From Bacteroides sp. CAG:1076 (lineage in GTDB: Bacteria; Bacteroidota; Bacteroidia; Bacteroidales; Bacteroidaceae): DNA of 13,573 nucleotides. Positions within the stretch are counted from its first letter, which is position 1, and every line of letters starts with the position of its first letter. Where the stretch lies: positions 1 to 13,573 of the forward strand of contig HF993235.1 in assembly GCA_000436795.1 (NCBI GenBank), written 5' to 3'. Below, piece after piece: positions 7,401-13,573 of this stretch. The notes below the pieces were generated by a model that was given only the letters and a program-made list of their open reading frames with translations, did no database searches and was not told where the DNA came from. The translations under genes and the position numbers were made by a program.

Positions 7401-8315
7401 TTACTGTATGCGTTGAAAAAAACGTTCTTTGCGAGAAGCATACCAGATCCGCCATGCCTTACCGATAATATGATCTTCGGGCACAAAGCCGAACAATCGC
7501 GAGTCACACAAGTTGACAGGATCATTCGACGCCATCCAATAATAATCCTTGCTGAACGTAAACGAACTGACAGGCTTTCCTTCTACCCATAATGTATCGC
7601 CCCGCACGCCAGCCTGCTTTCCTTCGTGCGAAACAATTGTATTACACAGCAAGACAACATTCCACGGATACACCTTTACAGGCTTTCCCTTTCGAGGCAC
7701 AACATAAGGATGTACTTCCCGTGAGAGCTTGCTATTCAATGATACGAAATCAATCCGTTGTCCTGCTTTCTGCGACACCAGATAAAATTCATAATGGCTG
7801 AAACTACGAATATAACTTCCATCTTCAGTATATCCCACCAATGAATTATCCTTCAGTCCTACTGCATCCAGAATCACACGCATCAGATCTTCTTTTGATG
7901 AAGGATATACATACAACGATTTACTATCAGGACTCAGCACTTCATCGCCGCTATCTATCATCTCCCGGTTCAACATCAGCGTATCACCCGGCGTGCCGAT
8001 ACAGCGGCTGATAAAGACTCTGCGCCACTCAAGCCGTTTATTCCGCTGAGTAGCCCCCGGATCGTTAAAGAGTACAATATCGCCCTTCTCTACCTCACAA
8101 CTTCCGATACGGTGATAACCCAAGAATGACGGAAAAGGCATGCGCAAACCATAACTCCACTTGTTCACCAGCACTCCTTCGCCCTGATAAAGCGTATTTT
8201 CCATTCCCGACGAAGGAATAAAGCAAGAGGTAACAAGAAAAGTCTTAACCAGCCATACGGCAACAATGACAAGTGCCGCCAGCTTCAGTCCTATTTTCCA
8301 GTTATTATCCACCAA
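7401..8315 (-). CDS. Signal peptidase I-like protein (S26 family), predicted inactive paralogue
   Basis: 304 residues: one N-terminal membrane helix (about 8-28), then an S26-type domain. Family landmarks are clear: CFIPSSGMENTLYQG (box B), VNKWSYGLRMP (box C region), RRVFISRCIGTPGDTL (box D), and DSRLFGFVPEDHIIGK (box E end). The active site is not. Where active enzymes have Ser directly before Met (PSxSM), this has Gly37; where box D has the Lys general base (YxKR), this has Ser103; and GDN of box E reads ASN (262-264). I infer loss of peptidase activity, with a possible binding or regulatory role. It follows the active paralogue by 22 bases and precedes the WbqC-like gene by one base. The start is uncertain: no in-frame ATG exists after the upstream stop, so TTG at 8315 or GTG at 8312 must serve, unless a frameshift is present (see findings). 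Confidence 0.88.
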   Translation of the reverse strand: MVDNNWKIGLKLAALVIVAVWLVKTFLVTSCFIPSSGMENTLYQGEGVLVNKWSYGLRMPFPSFLGYHRIGSCEVEKGDIVLFNDPGATQRNKRLEWRRVFISRCIGTPGDTLMLNREMIDSGDEVLSPDSKSLYVYPSSKEDLMRVILDAVGLKDNSLVGYTEDGSYIRSFSHYEFYLVSQKAGQRIDFVSLNSKLSREVHPYVVPRKGKPVKVYPWNVVLLCNTIVSHEGKQAGVRGDTLWVEGKPVSSFTFSKDYYWMASNDPVNLCDSRLFGFVPEDHIIGKAWRIWYASRKERFFQRIQ

Positions 8316-8337
8316 TAATCTGAAGTCGTATAACTCA

Positions 8338-9762
8338 TTACTTTATAGAATCGACAAACTTAAATAAACGGTTCCAGCGAACCTTGCCATCGAACCACCC
8401 TCTGTCCTGATCGAGCGACAGCCAGATAAAGATGGGTTTACCTACGATATGGTCTTCGGGAACAAATCCCCAGAAACGTGAATCGGCTGAATTATGCCGG
8501 TTATCACCCATCATCCAGTAATAATCCATCTTGAAGGTATACTTCGTAGTTTCCTGTCCGTTGATATAGATTTTACCATCCTTCACGTCCAGCGAGTTTC
8601 CTTCATAATTCTTGATAGGACGCTCGTACATAGGCAGATTATCCAGTGTCAAGTCAATTGTTGCGCCTTTCTTCGGAATCCAGATCGGTCCATAATTGTC
8701 GACTGTCCAACCCGTTAGCTTGTTTACCGGATACAATCCTCCCGCATCGTCATCGGGCACATTCTCAATAGACACTACCAAATCTTTCCGAGCCAACAAA
8801 GCAGCTTTAGCTTTCTCCGTCAGCGGCATATTATACACCGATTCATCGGTATAATACATCATCAGGTCTTCCTTACTGATACCCAGTTCGTGACACAAAT
8901 CGTCGGGAAGCATTCTCTTGGTCTTCACAAAATAACGGTACTGCACATTATCGGGTTCCTTGTTGGCTTTCCCGTCCAGATAGATAATACGGTTCTTTAT
9001 CTGCAACGTTTGTCCGGGCAATCCGACACAGCGTTTTACATAATTCTCACGACGGTCGACCGGACGTGTAATAATCTTACCGTAAGTCTGCGGATTCTCA
9101 TCGATATACTTACGTCCCGCCTGATAATAGAAATCGTACACCTGACGCTGCTGCTCCAGTGTCAGACGCGACATATCTACCGGCTGTGAAAGCTGCTGCC
9201 CAGCCTGATAGCTCAAGCGATACAAGTCTTCGGCAGGAACGGCTGTTGCGACGCTGTCGCCCGCAGGGAAGTTGAACACCACAATGTCATTCAATTCTAC
9301 CTTACCCAGACCACCTACACGCTTATAGTCCCAATGTATCCAGTCGAGATACGACTTGCAGTTGAATATCGGAAGCGTATGCTGCGTAAGCGGCATGTGA
9401 AGTGGAGTCTGCGGAATACGTGCTCCGTAACTCATCTTGCTGACAAACAAGTAGTCGCCTACCAGCAACGATTTTTCGAGTGAAGACGACGGTATAACGT
9501 AGTTCTGGAAGAAATACAGATTGACAAAATACACGGCTACCAGTGCAAAGACAATTGCATCCACCCAGCTCATGACAGTCAAGACGGTCTTATTTTTCGA
9601 TTTCTTCCACCAAGTCCATGGAATTTTCTTTGAAATATAAGCATCGAAGATAAAAGGAACCACAATCAGTCCCAGCCAGCTCTGCAACCAGATCAGAAAA
9701 ATCAGGTACAGCACCAGTACGATGCCAAACTTTATCCACTGCTTACGTGAGGCCTGTATCAT
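8338..9762 (-). CDS. lepB: Signal peptidase I (LepB), Bacteroidetes type
   Basis: This enzyme removes signal peptides from proteins leaving the Sec translocon, acting at the outer face of the inner membrane. At 474 residues it is much longer than E. coli LepB (324). There are N-terminal hydrophobic segments at about 11-26, 29-42 and 67-86. Box B is VIPSSSLEKSLL with nucleophile Ser94; Leu95 replaces the usual Met, as is common in Bacteroidetes. Box C is VSKMSYGARIP. Box D is NYVKRCVGLPGQTL with general base Lys243. Box E is GDNRHNSADSRFWGF at 419-433. The extra length comes from insertions between the boxes, at about 165-238 and 265-400. The gene starts three bases after the dapB stop and is clearly co-transcribed with it. 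All catalytic residues are present, so this is probably the working signal peptidase of the pair. Confidence 0.96.
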   Translation of the reverse strand: MIQASRKQWIKFGIVLVLYLIFLIWLQSWLGLIVVPFIFDAYISKKIPWTWWKKSKNKTVLTVMSWVDAIVFALVAVYFVNLYFFQNYVIPSSSLEKSLLVGDYLFVSKMSYGARIPQTPLHMPLTQHTLPIFNCKSYLDWIHWDYKRVGGLGKVELNDIVVFNFPAGDSVATAVPAEDLYRLSYQAGQQLSQPVDMSRLTLEQQRQVYDFYYQAGRKYIDENPQTYGKIITRPVDRRENYVKRCVGLPGQTLQIKNRIIYLDGKANKEPDNVQYRYFVKTKRMLPDDLCHELGISKEDLMMYYTDESVYNMPLTEKAKAALLARKDLVVSIENVPDDDAGGLYPVNKLTGWTVDNYGPIWIPKKGATIDLTLDNLPMYERPIKNYEGNSLDVKDGKIYINGQETTKYTFKMDYYWMMGDNRHNSADSRFWGFVPEDHIVGKPIFIWLSLDQDRGWFDGKVRWNRLFKFVDSIK

Positions 9763-9765
9763 AAC

Positions 9766-10521
9766 TTAAAACTGAAATAAATCGTTCATACCTAAAAATC
9801 CTTCGTGGTTTGCCGTATATTCGGCAGCCAGCACGGCACCCAAAGCAAATCCTTTACGGTTCTTCGCATCGTGAGTGATGATGATGGAATCGGCTTCCGA
9901 TTCATAACGAATGGTATGAATACCCGGAACCTCTCCTTCACGAATAGCGCTGATAGGCAGTTCGTCGGCAGCACATTCGGTTGTTCCGCTGACTGTACCA
10001 TCCGGAGCCGTAAGTGTACCCATTACCCATTTGTTCTTTCTGTCTAAGTTCTCCAGAATACCTTCAGCCAGTGTTATAGCTGTTCCACTCGGAGCATCCA
10101 GTTTGTGAATATGGTGTGTTTCTACCATCGACACATCGTAATTGGGGAAGTTATTCATAATCTTTGCCAGGTATTTGTTGACCGCAGAGAAAATGGCCAC
10201 ACCCAGACTGAAATTAGACGACCAGAAAAGGGTCTTTCCTTCTTCTGCACACAAACGGCGCATTTCCTCACCGTGCTCATTCATCCAGCCGGTACTGCCC
10301 GATACCACTTTCACACCATTCTTGAAAGCTTCCAGACAGTTTCCATACGCTACCGAAGGAGCTGTAAATTCAATTGCTACATCAGCCGAACGAAAAGCTT
10401 CTGAAGCAAAATCCTGACGGTTGTTTATATCAATAATACTTACAATCTCGTGTCCGCGGGCAACTGCAATCTTTTCGATTTCCTTACCCATCTTACCATA
10501 TCCTATTAATGCTATCTTCAT
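9766..10521 (-). CDS. dapB: 4-hydroxy-tetrahydrodipicolinate reductase
   Basis: The cytoplasmic NAD(P)H-dependent step of lysine and diaminopimelate synthesis, supplying peptidoglycan precursors. The 251-residue protein opens with the dinucleotide-binding motif IALIGYGKMG at 3-12. It has EFTAPS at 51-56, GSTGW at 75-79, and the family signature ETHHIHKLDAPSGTA at 134-148, where His136 and Lys140 match the catalytic His159 and Lys163 of E. coli. It is about 20 residues shorter than the E. coli enzyme, mostly in the N-terminal domain. I chose the ATG at 10521, where the Rossmann fold starts; the frame could be extended by three codons to a TTG, but that would leave almost no leader. It is the first gene of the operon and has a good -7 element 23 bases upstream. 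Confidence 0.97.
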   Translation of the reverse strand: MKIALIGYGKMGKEIEKIAVARGHEIVSIIDINNRQDFASEAFRSADVAIEFTAPSVAYGNCLEAFKNGVKVVSGSTGWMNEHGEEMRRLCAEEGKTLFWSSNFSLGVAIFSAVNKYLAKIMNNFPNYDVSMVETHHIHKLDAPSGTAITLAEGILENLDRKNKWVMGTLTAPDGTVSGTTECAADELPISAIREGEVPGIHTIRYESEADSIIITHDAKNRKGFALGAVLAAEYTANHEGFLGMNDLFQF

Positions 10522-10543
10522 AAATCTCAAATTATTTTAGGCA

Positions 10544-10551
10544 CAAAGATA
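10544..10551 (-). promoter_or_regulatory. -7 element of the dapB operon promoter
   Basis: TATCTTTG on the minus strand is an exact match to the Bacteroides -7 consensus TAnnTTTG. It predicts a start of transcription near 10537 and a very short dapB leader of about 15 bases. No convincing TTTG -33 element lies at the usual distance. The site sits in the 82-base divergent gap between dapB and the DUF2851 gene. Confidence 0.65.
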
Positions 10552-10565
10552 ACGTTTTTCGTTAT
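10549..10565. repeat. Perfect inverted repeat in the divergent dapB/DUF2851 promoter region
   Basis: ATAACG (10549-10554) and CGTTAT (10560-10565) form a perfect six-base inverted repeat around five T. One arm overlaps the dapB -7 element and the other lies close to the DUF2851 side, so a protein bound here could affect both directions. Operator function is inferred from position only. Confidence 0.35.
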
Positions 10566-10572
10566 TAATCAT

Positions 10573-10580
10573 TACATTTA
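10573..10580 (+). promoter_or_regulatory. Possible -7 element for the DUF2851 gene
   Basis: TACATTTA differs from the Bacteroides -7 consensus TAnnTTTG in its last base only and lies 23 bases before the DUF2851 start, at the right place in the divergent gap. No clear -33 element was found, so this is tentative. Confidence 0.35.
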
Positions 10581-10603
10581 GCGAACATTTACACCTCATT
10601 AAC

Positions 10604-11875
10604 ATGGAAGAACTCTTGCACTATGTGTGGAAACACAAGCTTTTCGCACTGAAACCTTTGCAGACTACCGACGGACAACCGATTGAAATCATCGACCCGG
10701 GACTGGCAAACATGCATGCCGGACCGGATTTTTTCAATGCCAAAATCAAGATAAACGATGTAACCTGGGTGGGAAACATTGAAATACACCAGCAGGCTTC
10801 CGACTGGTTTCGCCACAATCATCATCTTGATCCGACATACGACTCGGTTATCCTGCACGTGGCTTCGGACATTGACGCTACTCCCACACGCAGCAATGGA
10901 GAGGTGATTCCACAAATGGAACTGCACTACCCGCCTTATTTGCTGAAAAATTATGAAGAGCTGATCCGTGCCGACCGCTATCCGGCCTGTTTCCGCATCA
11001 TCCCCCAACTGCCGTCCTTCCTGTTGCATAGCTGGCTGTCCACTCTTCAGGTGGAACGTTTCGAGCACAAAACGCAACAAATAGAAAAACTCTTGCAGGA
11101 ATACAACCACGACTGGGAAAATGTGTTTTTCATTACGCTGGCACGCAATTTCGGATTTGGAGTAAACAGCGATGCCTTTGAAATTTGGGCAAAGAATATT
11201 CCGCTGGCAGCCGTCAACAAACACCGCGATAATCTGTTTCAGATAGAGGCTTTTTTCTTCGGGCAAGCAGGCCTTTTGCAAGAGTTGTCGGTTGATGCGT
11301 ATACGGAAAACATGATCAAGGAATACAATTATCTGAAGCAGAAATTCGGTCTGCAACCTTCTTCCGACTGCCGCTGGCGCCTGCTTCGCCTGCGTCCGGG
11401 CAACTTTCCACATATCCGTATTGCGCAGCTTGCCTGCCTGTACCACCGTTCGCAAGGTTTGTTTTCGCAACTGATGGAAACGGAATCGCTGAAAGAGCTG
11501 CGCAATCTCCTGAAAGGGGGCACATCGGAATACTGGCTGACACACTATACGTTCGGTACTCCCTCTCCTTCGCATCCCAAAACCATCAGCCAAAGCTCAA
11601 CCGATTTGCTTATCATCAATACGGTAGTTCCATTTCTCTATGCCTACGGCAAGCACAAGTCGAACGATGCTTTATGCCTGCGTGCCACCCAACTGCTGGA
11701 GGAGCTGAGGCCGGAAAACAATTACATCATCCGCATGTGGAAAGAATGTGGGCTGGAAGCCTCACATGCAGGCGACAGTCAGGCACTGATCCAGCTCAAA
11801 AAGAATTACTGTGACCTGAAGAAATGCCTGTATTGCCGCATTGGGTATGAATATTTCAAGAAGAAAGAAGAGTAA
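10604..11875 (+). CDS. DUF2851 family protein
   Basis: 423 residues, without signal peptide or membrane helix, so probably cytoplasmic. The N-terminal block is typical of the family: EELLHYVWKHKLF, DPGLANMHAGPDFFNAKI (32-49), WVGNIEIHQQASDWFRH (55-71), and DPTYDSVILHVASD (76-89). A middle helical region includes IEAFFFGQAGLLQE (214-227). The C-terminus has a small Cys group, Cys403-x4-Cys408-x2-Cys411, within NYCDLKKCLYCRIGYEYF. The function of the family is unknown to me. The spacing of Asp42, Glu60 and His62 beside hydrophobic strands resembles a nuclease-type metal site (see findings). The gene is the only complete plus-strand gene, divergent from dapB. Its stop codon directly abuts the stop of the convergent barrel gene. 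The start at 10604 matches the family N-terminus. Confidence 0.88.
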   Translation: MEELLHYVWKHKLFALKPLQTTDGQPIEIIDPGLANMHAGPDFFNAKIKINDVTWVGNIEIHQQASDWFRHNHHLDPTYDSVILHVASDIDATPTRSNGEVIPQMELHYPPYLLKNYEELIRADRYPACFRIIPQLPSFLLHSWLSTLQVERFEHKTQQIEKLLQEYNHDWENVFFITLARNFGFGVNSDAFEIWAKNIPLAAVNKHRDNLFQIEAFFFGQAGLLQELSVDAYTENMIKEYNYLKQKFGLQPSSDCRWRLLRLRPGNFPHIRIAQLACLYHRSQGLFSQLMETESLKELRNLLKGGTSEYWLTHYTFGTPSPSHPKTISQSSTDLLIINTVVPFLYAYGKHKSNDALCLRATQLLEELRPENNYIIRMWKECGLEASHAGDSQALIQLKKNYCDLKKCLYCRIGYEYFKKKEE

Positions 11876-12499
11876 TTAATTTGTCTTTCTTTTAGACAAA
11901 GGTATGTATACCATCAGCTCCCAACCAGACAAACGGCTGTTCACAAAAGGGAATAAATCGAATTTCCGGGTTATTCCCCGCTTATATTGTATGGCAATTT
12001 CCATGCAACCAAAGTCATAGCCCAAACGGGCAAACACTGGTACATTCACAAAATCTTTATCATAAAAATAATAAGCTGGCTCGAACCCTACAGACAAATT
12101 CAATCCTTTATACAAATAATATCCCACACTTCCGGAGAGAGAAACCGACAACAAATTGCAAACTCCTGCATTTCCCGCATAAGTTATGTGCTCGTCCGGA
12201 GAGAGATAGCTTAATCCATACTTATAACGATGATATCCGGCCGTTATCGCAAGATCGAAAAACCATCGGGAATCAATCGGCTTCAACCGCCAACGATAAC
12301 CGAAACCCAAAGAGAATCTGGAATCAAAATAAGTCTTCCCGGCATCAAAAGGAGGTAACCCGGCTGATGGAGCAACCATATCATAACCTACCATATCCTT
12401 TCCTCCATAAATTGTCAGACCTGAGGACTGACCTGTCTGTCCGTAAGTAACCAGCCAGCCACTAAGCAATAATAAAAGTATAGTCAAACGCTTTATCAT
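11876..12499 (-). CDS. Small exported beta-barrel protein, probable outer membrane
   Basis: 207 residues. An N-terminal signal peptide is clear (MIKRLTILLLLLSGWLVTYG, cleavage near residue 20). The remainder is rich in Tyr, Phe and Gly with alternating strands such as SRFSLGFGYRWRL, WFFDLAITAGYHRYKYGL, LLSVSLSGSVGYYLYKGL, LSVGFEPAYYFYDKD and MEIAIQYKRGI, consistent with a barrel of about eight strands. I do not recognise a named family. It lies 36 bases after the DUF4249 lipoprotein gene and the receptor before it, so it is probably their co-transcribed partner. Its stop touches the stop of the DUF2851 gene on the other strand. Barrel and export are well supported; the role is unknown. Confidence 0.75.
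   Translation of the reverse strand: MIKRLTILLLLLSGWLVTYGQTGQSSGLTIYGGKDMVGYDMVAPSAGLPPFDAGKTYFDSRFSLGFGYRWRLKPIDSRWFFDLAITAGYHRYKYGLSYLSPDEHITYAGNAGVCNLLSVSLSGSVGYYLYKGLNLSVGFEPAYYFYDKDFVNVPVFARLGYDFGCMEIAIQYKRGITRKFDLFPFVNSRLSGWELMVYIPLSKRKTN
11880..11900. terminator. Weak hairpin at the convergent gene junction
   Basis: TTTGTCT (11880-11886) pairs perfectly with AGACAAA (11894-11900) around a seven-base loop. It starts five bases after the DUF2851 stop and lies inside the last codons of the opposing barrel gene. Only two G-C pairs are present and neither side has a strong U run; the minus side continues TTAATTACTCTTC. It could act as a weak bidirectional terminator, or be chance. Confidence 0.3.
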
Positions 12500-12535
12500 A
12501 CAATCAATTCTTATGTTTAATCAATTACTTATAAC

Positions 12536-13516
12536 TTATTCTTTCACACTATCCATCCATTCCGTTTGTATCATCCGGCAACCTCCTACCAATCCCAGTC
12601 CATTTGCTACATTGGTATAGGTAGGACGTACAGGAGCCAATTCCGATTCTCCCAATTTATTGTTTACCTGTTCATTCATCGACTTCAGATAATGATAGAA
12701 CTCTTCCGACAAACTATACAGACAAACCTTATATTGTTTCCTGTTTGTATAAACTTCATCCTGAATAGAGGTTTCATAATCGGATATATAAGTCTTGTTC
12801 AGCCGAAGTGTGTAATTCTTCCCTTGAATCTTCTCATCGCTCCAAATATACAACTGCTCATAATAGGTATAGTCGCCCATAAGAATTTCATCCAAACCGG
12901 CTGAAACCTTCAGGAGCGGTTCATCGTCCCAATCCATATACGCAGTATATTCTTTGTCATAATACACCCGTGAATCTCCATCTTTCCAGTACTTCGCTCT
13001 TTCTTTCACCGTTACGGCATAATAGTTTACTGTACTTGCCTCATCGGTAAAGTTTATCTGAAACTGAAGCGTACCAAGATCGGATGGCTTTCGTTCCATA
13101 TGAACAGAATTCAACGGAAACGGAGCGGGAATTGTCGTAACAGACGAAACGGTTTCTAAACCTTCTGCAGAAGCTGTCAGCCGGATACGATCGCCTTCCT
13201 CGTATCTCTGCACCGTATAATAACTTTTGGCGGGAACACCCGGTAAAGCTTTGTCCGTCCACAACAGACCGACAGGTGTACCGTTTACTTCCAGCCGGAC
13301 ATCCGTCCCTGTCAAACCGGAAACAATTTCTCCCTTGCCTGTGACTGGAAGACTTCGTGAAAGACGTACCACGGTTGTATCTCCACTCCCGGGATAACTG
13401 TATACGACTAACTTAGGGATTCCTTCCGCCTCATCTAGATCGAAATGATATACGCAAGATGAAAACAGTAAGGATACCCCAAGTATGATCATGAAAGAAA
13501 TATATTTTACCATCAT
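12536..13516 (-). CDS. DUF4249 family lipoprotein
   Basis: 326 residues with a lipoprotein signal peptide: MMVKYISFMIILGVSLLFSSC, with Cys21 as the likely lipidated residue. The acidic stretch DLDEAEG soon after the Cys may help send it to the cell surface, though it is not an exact copy of the Bacteroides surface-export signal. The segment PKLVVYSYPGSGDTTVVRLSRSLPV and the C-terminal NGLGLVGGCR fit the DUF4249 family, whose genes commonly sit beside TonB-dependent receptors in Bacteroidetes. Here the start lies five bases after the stop of a receptor-like reading frame, and the small barrel gene follows by 36 bases. By analogy it may be a surface binding partner of the receptor; ligand unknown. 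Two adjacent ATG codons (13516 and 13513) could each start translation; AATAAGG just before favours the second. Confidence 0.85.
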   Translation of the reverse strand: MMVKYISFMIILGVSLLFSSCVYHFDLDEAEGIPKLVVYSYPGSGDTTVVRLSRSLPVTGKGEIVSGLTGTDVRLEVNGTPVGLLWTDKALPGVPAKSYYTVQRYEEGDRIRLTASAEGLETVSSVTTIPAPFPLNSVHMERKPSDLGTLQFQINFTDEASTVNYYAVTVKERAKYWKDGDSRVYYDKEYTAYMDWDDEPLLKVSAGLDEILMGDYTYYEQLYIWSDEKIQGKNYTLRLNKTYISDYETSIQDEVYTNRKQYKVCLYSLSEEFYHYLKSMNEQVNNKLGESELAPVRPTYTNVANGLGLVGGCRMIQTEWMDSVKE

Positions 13517-13521
13517 CCTTA

Positions 13522-13573
13522 TTAGAATTTTAAAGTATAACTGAAAGAAGGAATCACAGGAAACAGTCCTATC
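13522..13573 (-). CDS. C-terminal end of a probable TonB-dependent receptor (partial)
   Basis: Only the last 16 codons and the stop are in the window: IGLFPVIPSFSYTLKF. The closing alternating pattern ending in Phe is the usual final strand of an outer-membrane barrel, recognised by the assembly machinery. With a DUF4249 lipoprotein starting five bases later, a TonB-dependent receptor is the likely identity. The evidence in the sequence is short, so this rests mainly on context. Confidence 0.6.
   Translation of the reverse strand, partial: IGLFPVIPSFSYTLKF

Noticed and set aside
7400..7525. N-terminal extension of the WbqC-like protein by 42 residues
   Set aside because: It would overlap the 3' end of the signal peptidase-like gene, the added residues look like frame noise, and the family N-terminus starts at the ATG at 7399.
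8890..9189. Plus-strand frame of 99 codons inside lepB
   Set aside because: It is antisense to conserved LepB sequence, with no start signal and no recognisable motif.
10589..11593. Long open frame of 334 codons on the minus strand opposite DUF2851
   Set aside because: It is antisense to a well-supported family protein, has the odd His/Gln/Arg-rich composition of a shadow frame, and no domain or start signal is recognisable.

Overview
The window looks like a chromosomal segment of a gut Bacteroides or a close relative. The signs are a fused SecDF, signal peptidases of the Bacteroidetes type (IPSSSL instead of IPSGSM), DUF2851, DUF4249, a WbqC-like protein, weak Shine-Dalgarno sites, and two promoters carrying the Bacteroides -7 element TAnnTTTG (TATATTTG before secDF, TATCTTTG before dapB). 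I cannot name the species. No tRNA, rRNA, CRISPR array or insertion sequence was seen.

Layout, low to high coordinates. Positions 1-533 hold the N-terminal part of an outer-membrane beta-barrel protein (minus strand, cut by the window edge). Positions 797-3778 hold secDF as a single-gene unit, with its own promoter (about 3833-3860) and a strong terminator (735-766). Positions 4012-10551 hold what reads as one minus-strand operon of seven genes. In transcription order these are dapB, an active signal peptidase I, a second signal peptidase-like protein, a WbqC-like protein, two rhomboid proteases with overlapping reading frames, and a membrane-anchored endonuclease/exonuclease/phosphatase-fold protein; a hairpin-plus-U-tract terminator closes the unit. 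Positions 10604-11875 hold a divergent plus-strand DUF2851 gene. From 11876 to the right edge is another minus-strand cluster: the last residues of a probable TonB-dependent receptor, a DUF4249 lipoprotein and a small beta-barrel protein.

The main theme is protein export and membrane proteolysis. SecDF drives late translocation, LepB removes signal peptides, and the two rhomboids cut within membranes. dapB, which makes a lysine and peptidoglycan precursor, leads the operon.

The most notable observation is the second signal peptidase-like protein. It keeps the family fold and flanking motifs, but the Ser nucleophile position is Gly, the general-base Lys position is Ser, and the GDN of box E is ASN. 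It is therefore predicted to be a catalytically dead paralogue encoded right behind the active enzyme. Its start is also odd: no in-frame ATG, while an ATG overlapping the upstream stop opens a 15-codon out-of-frame ORF.
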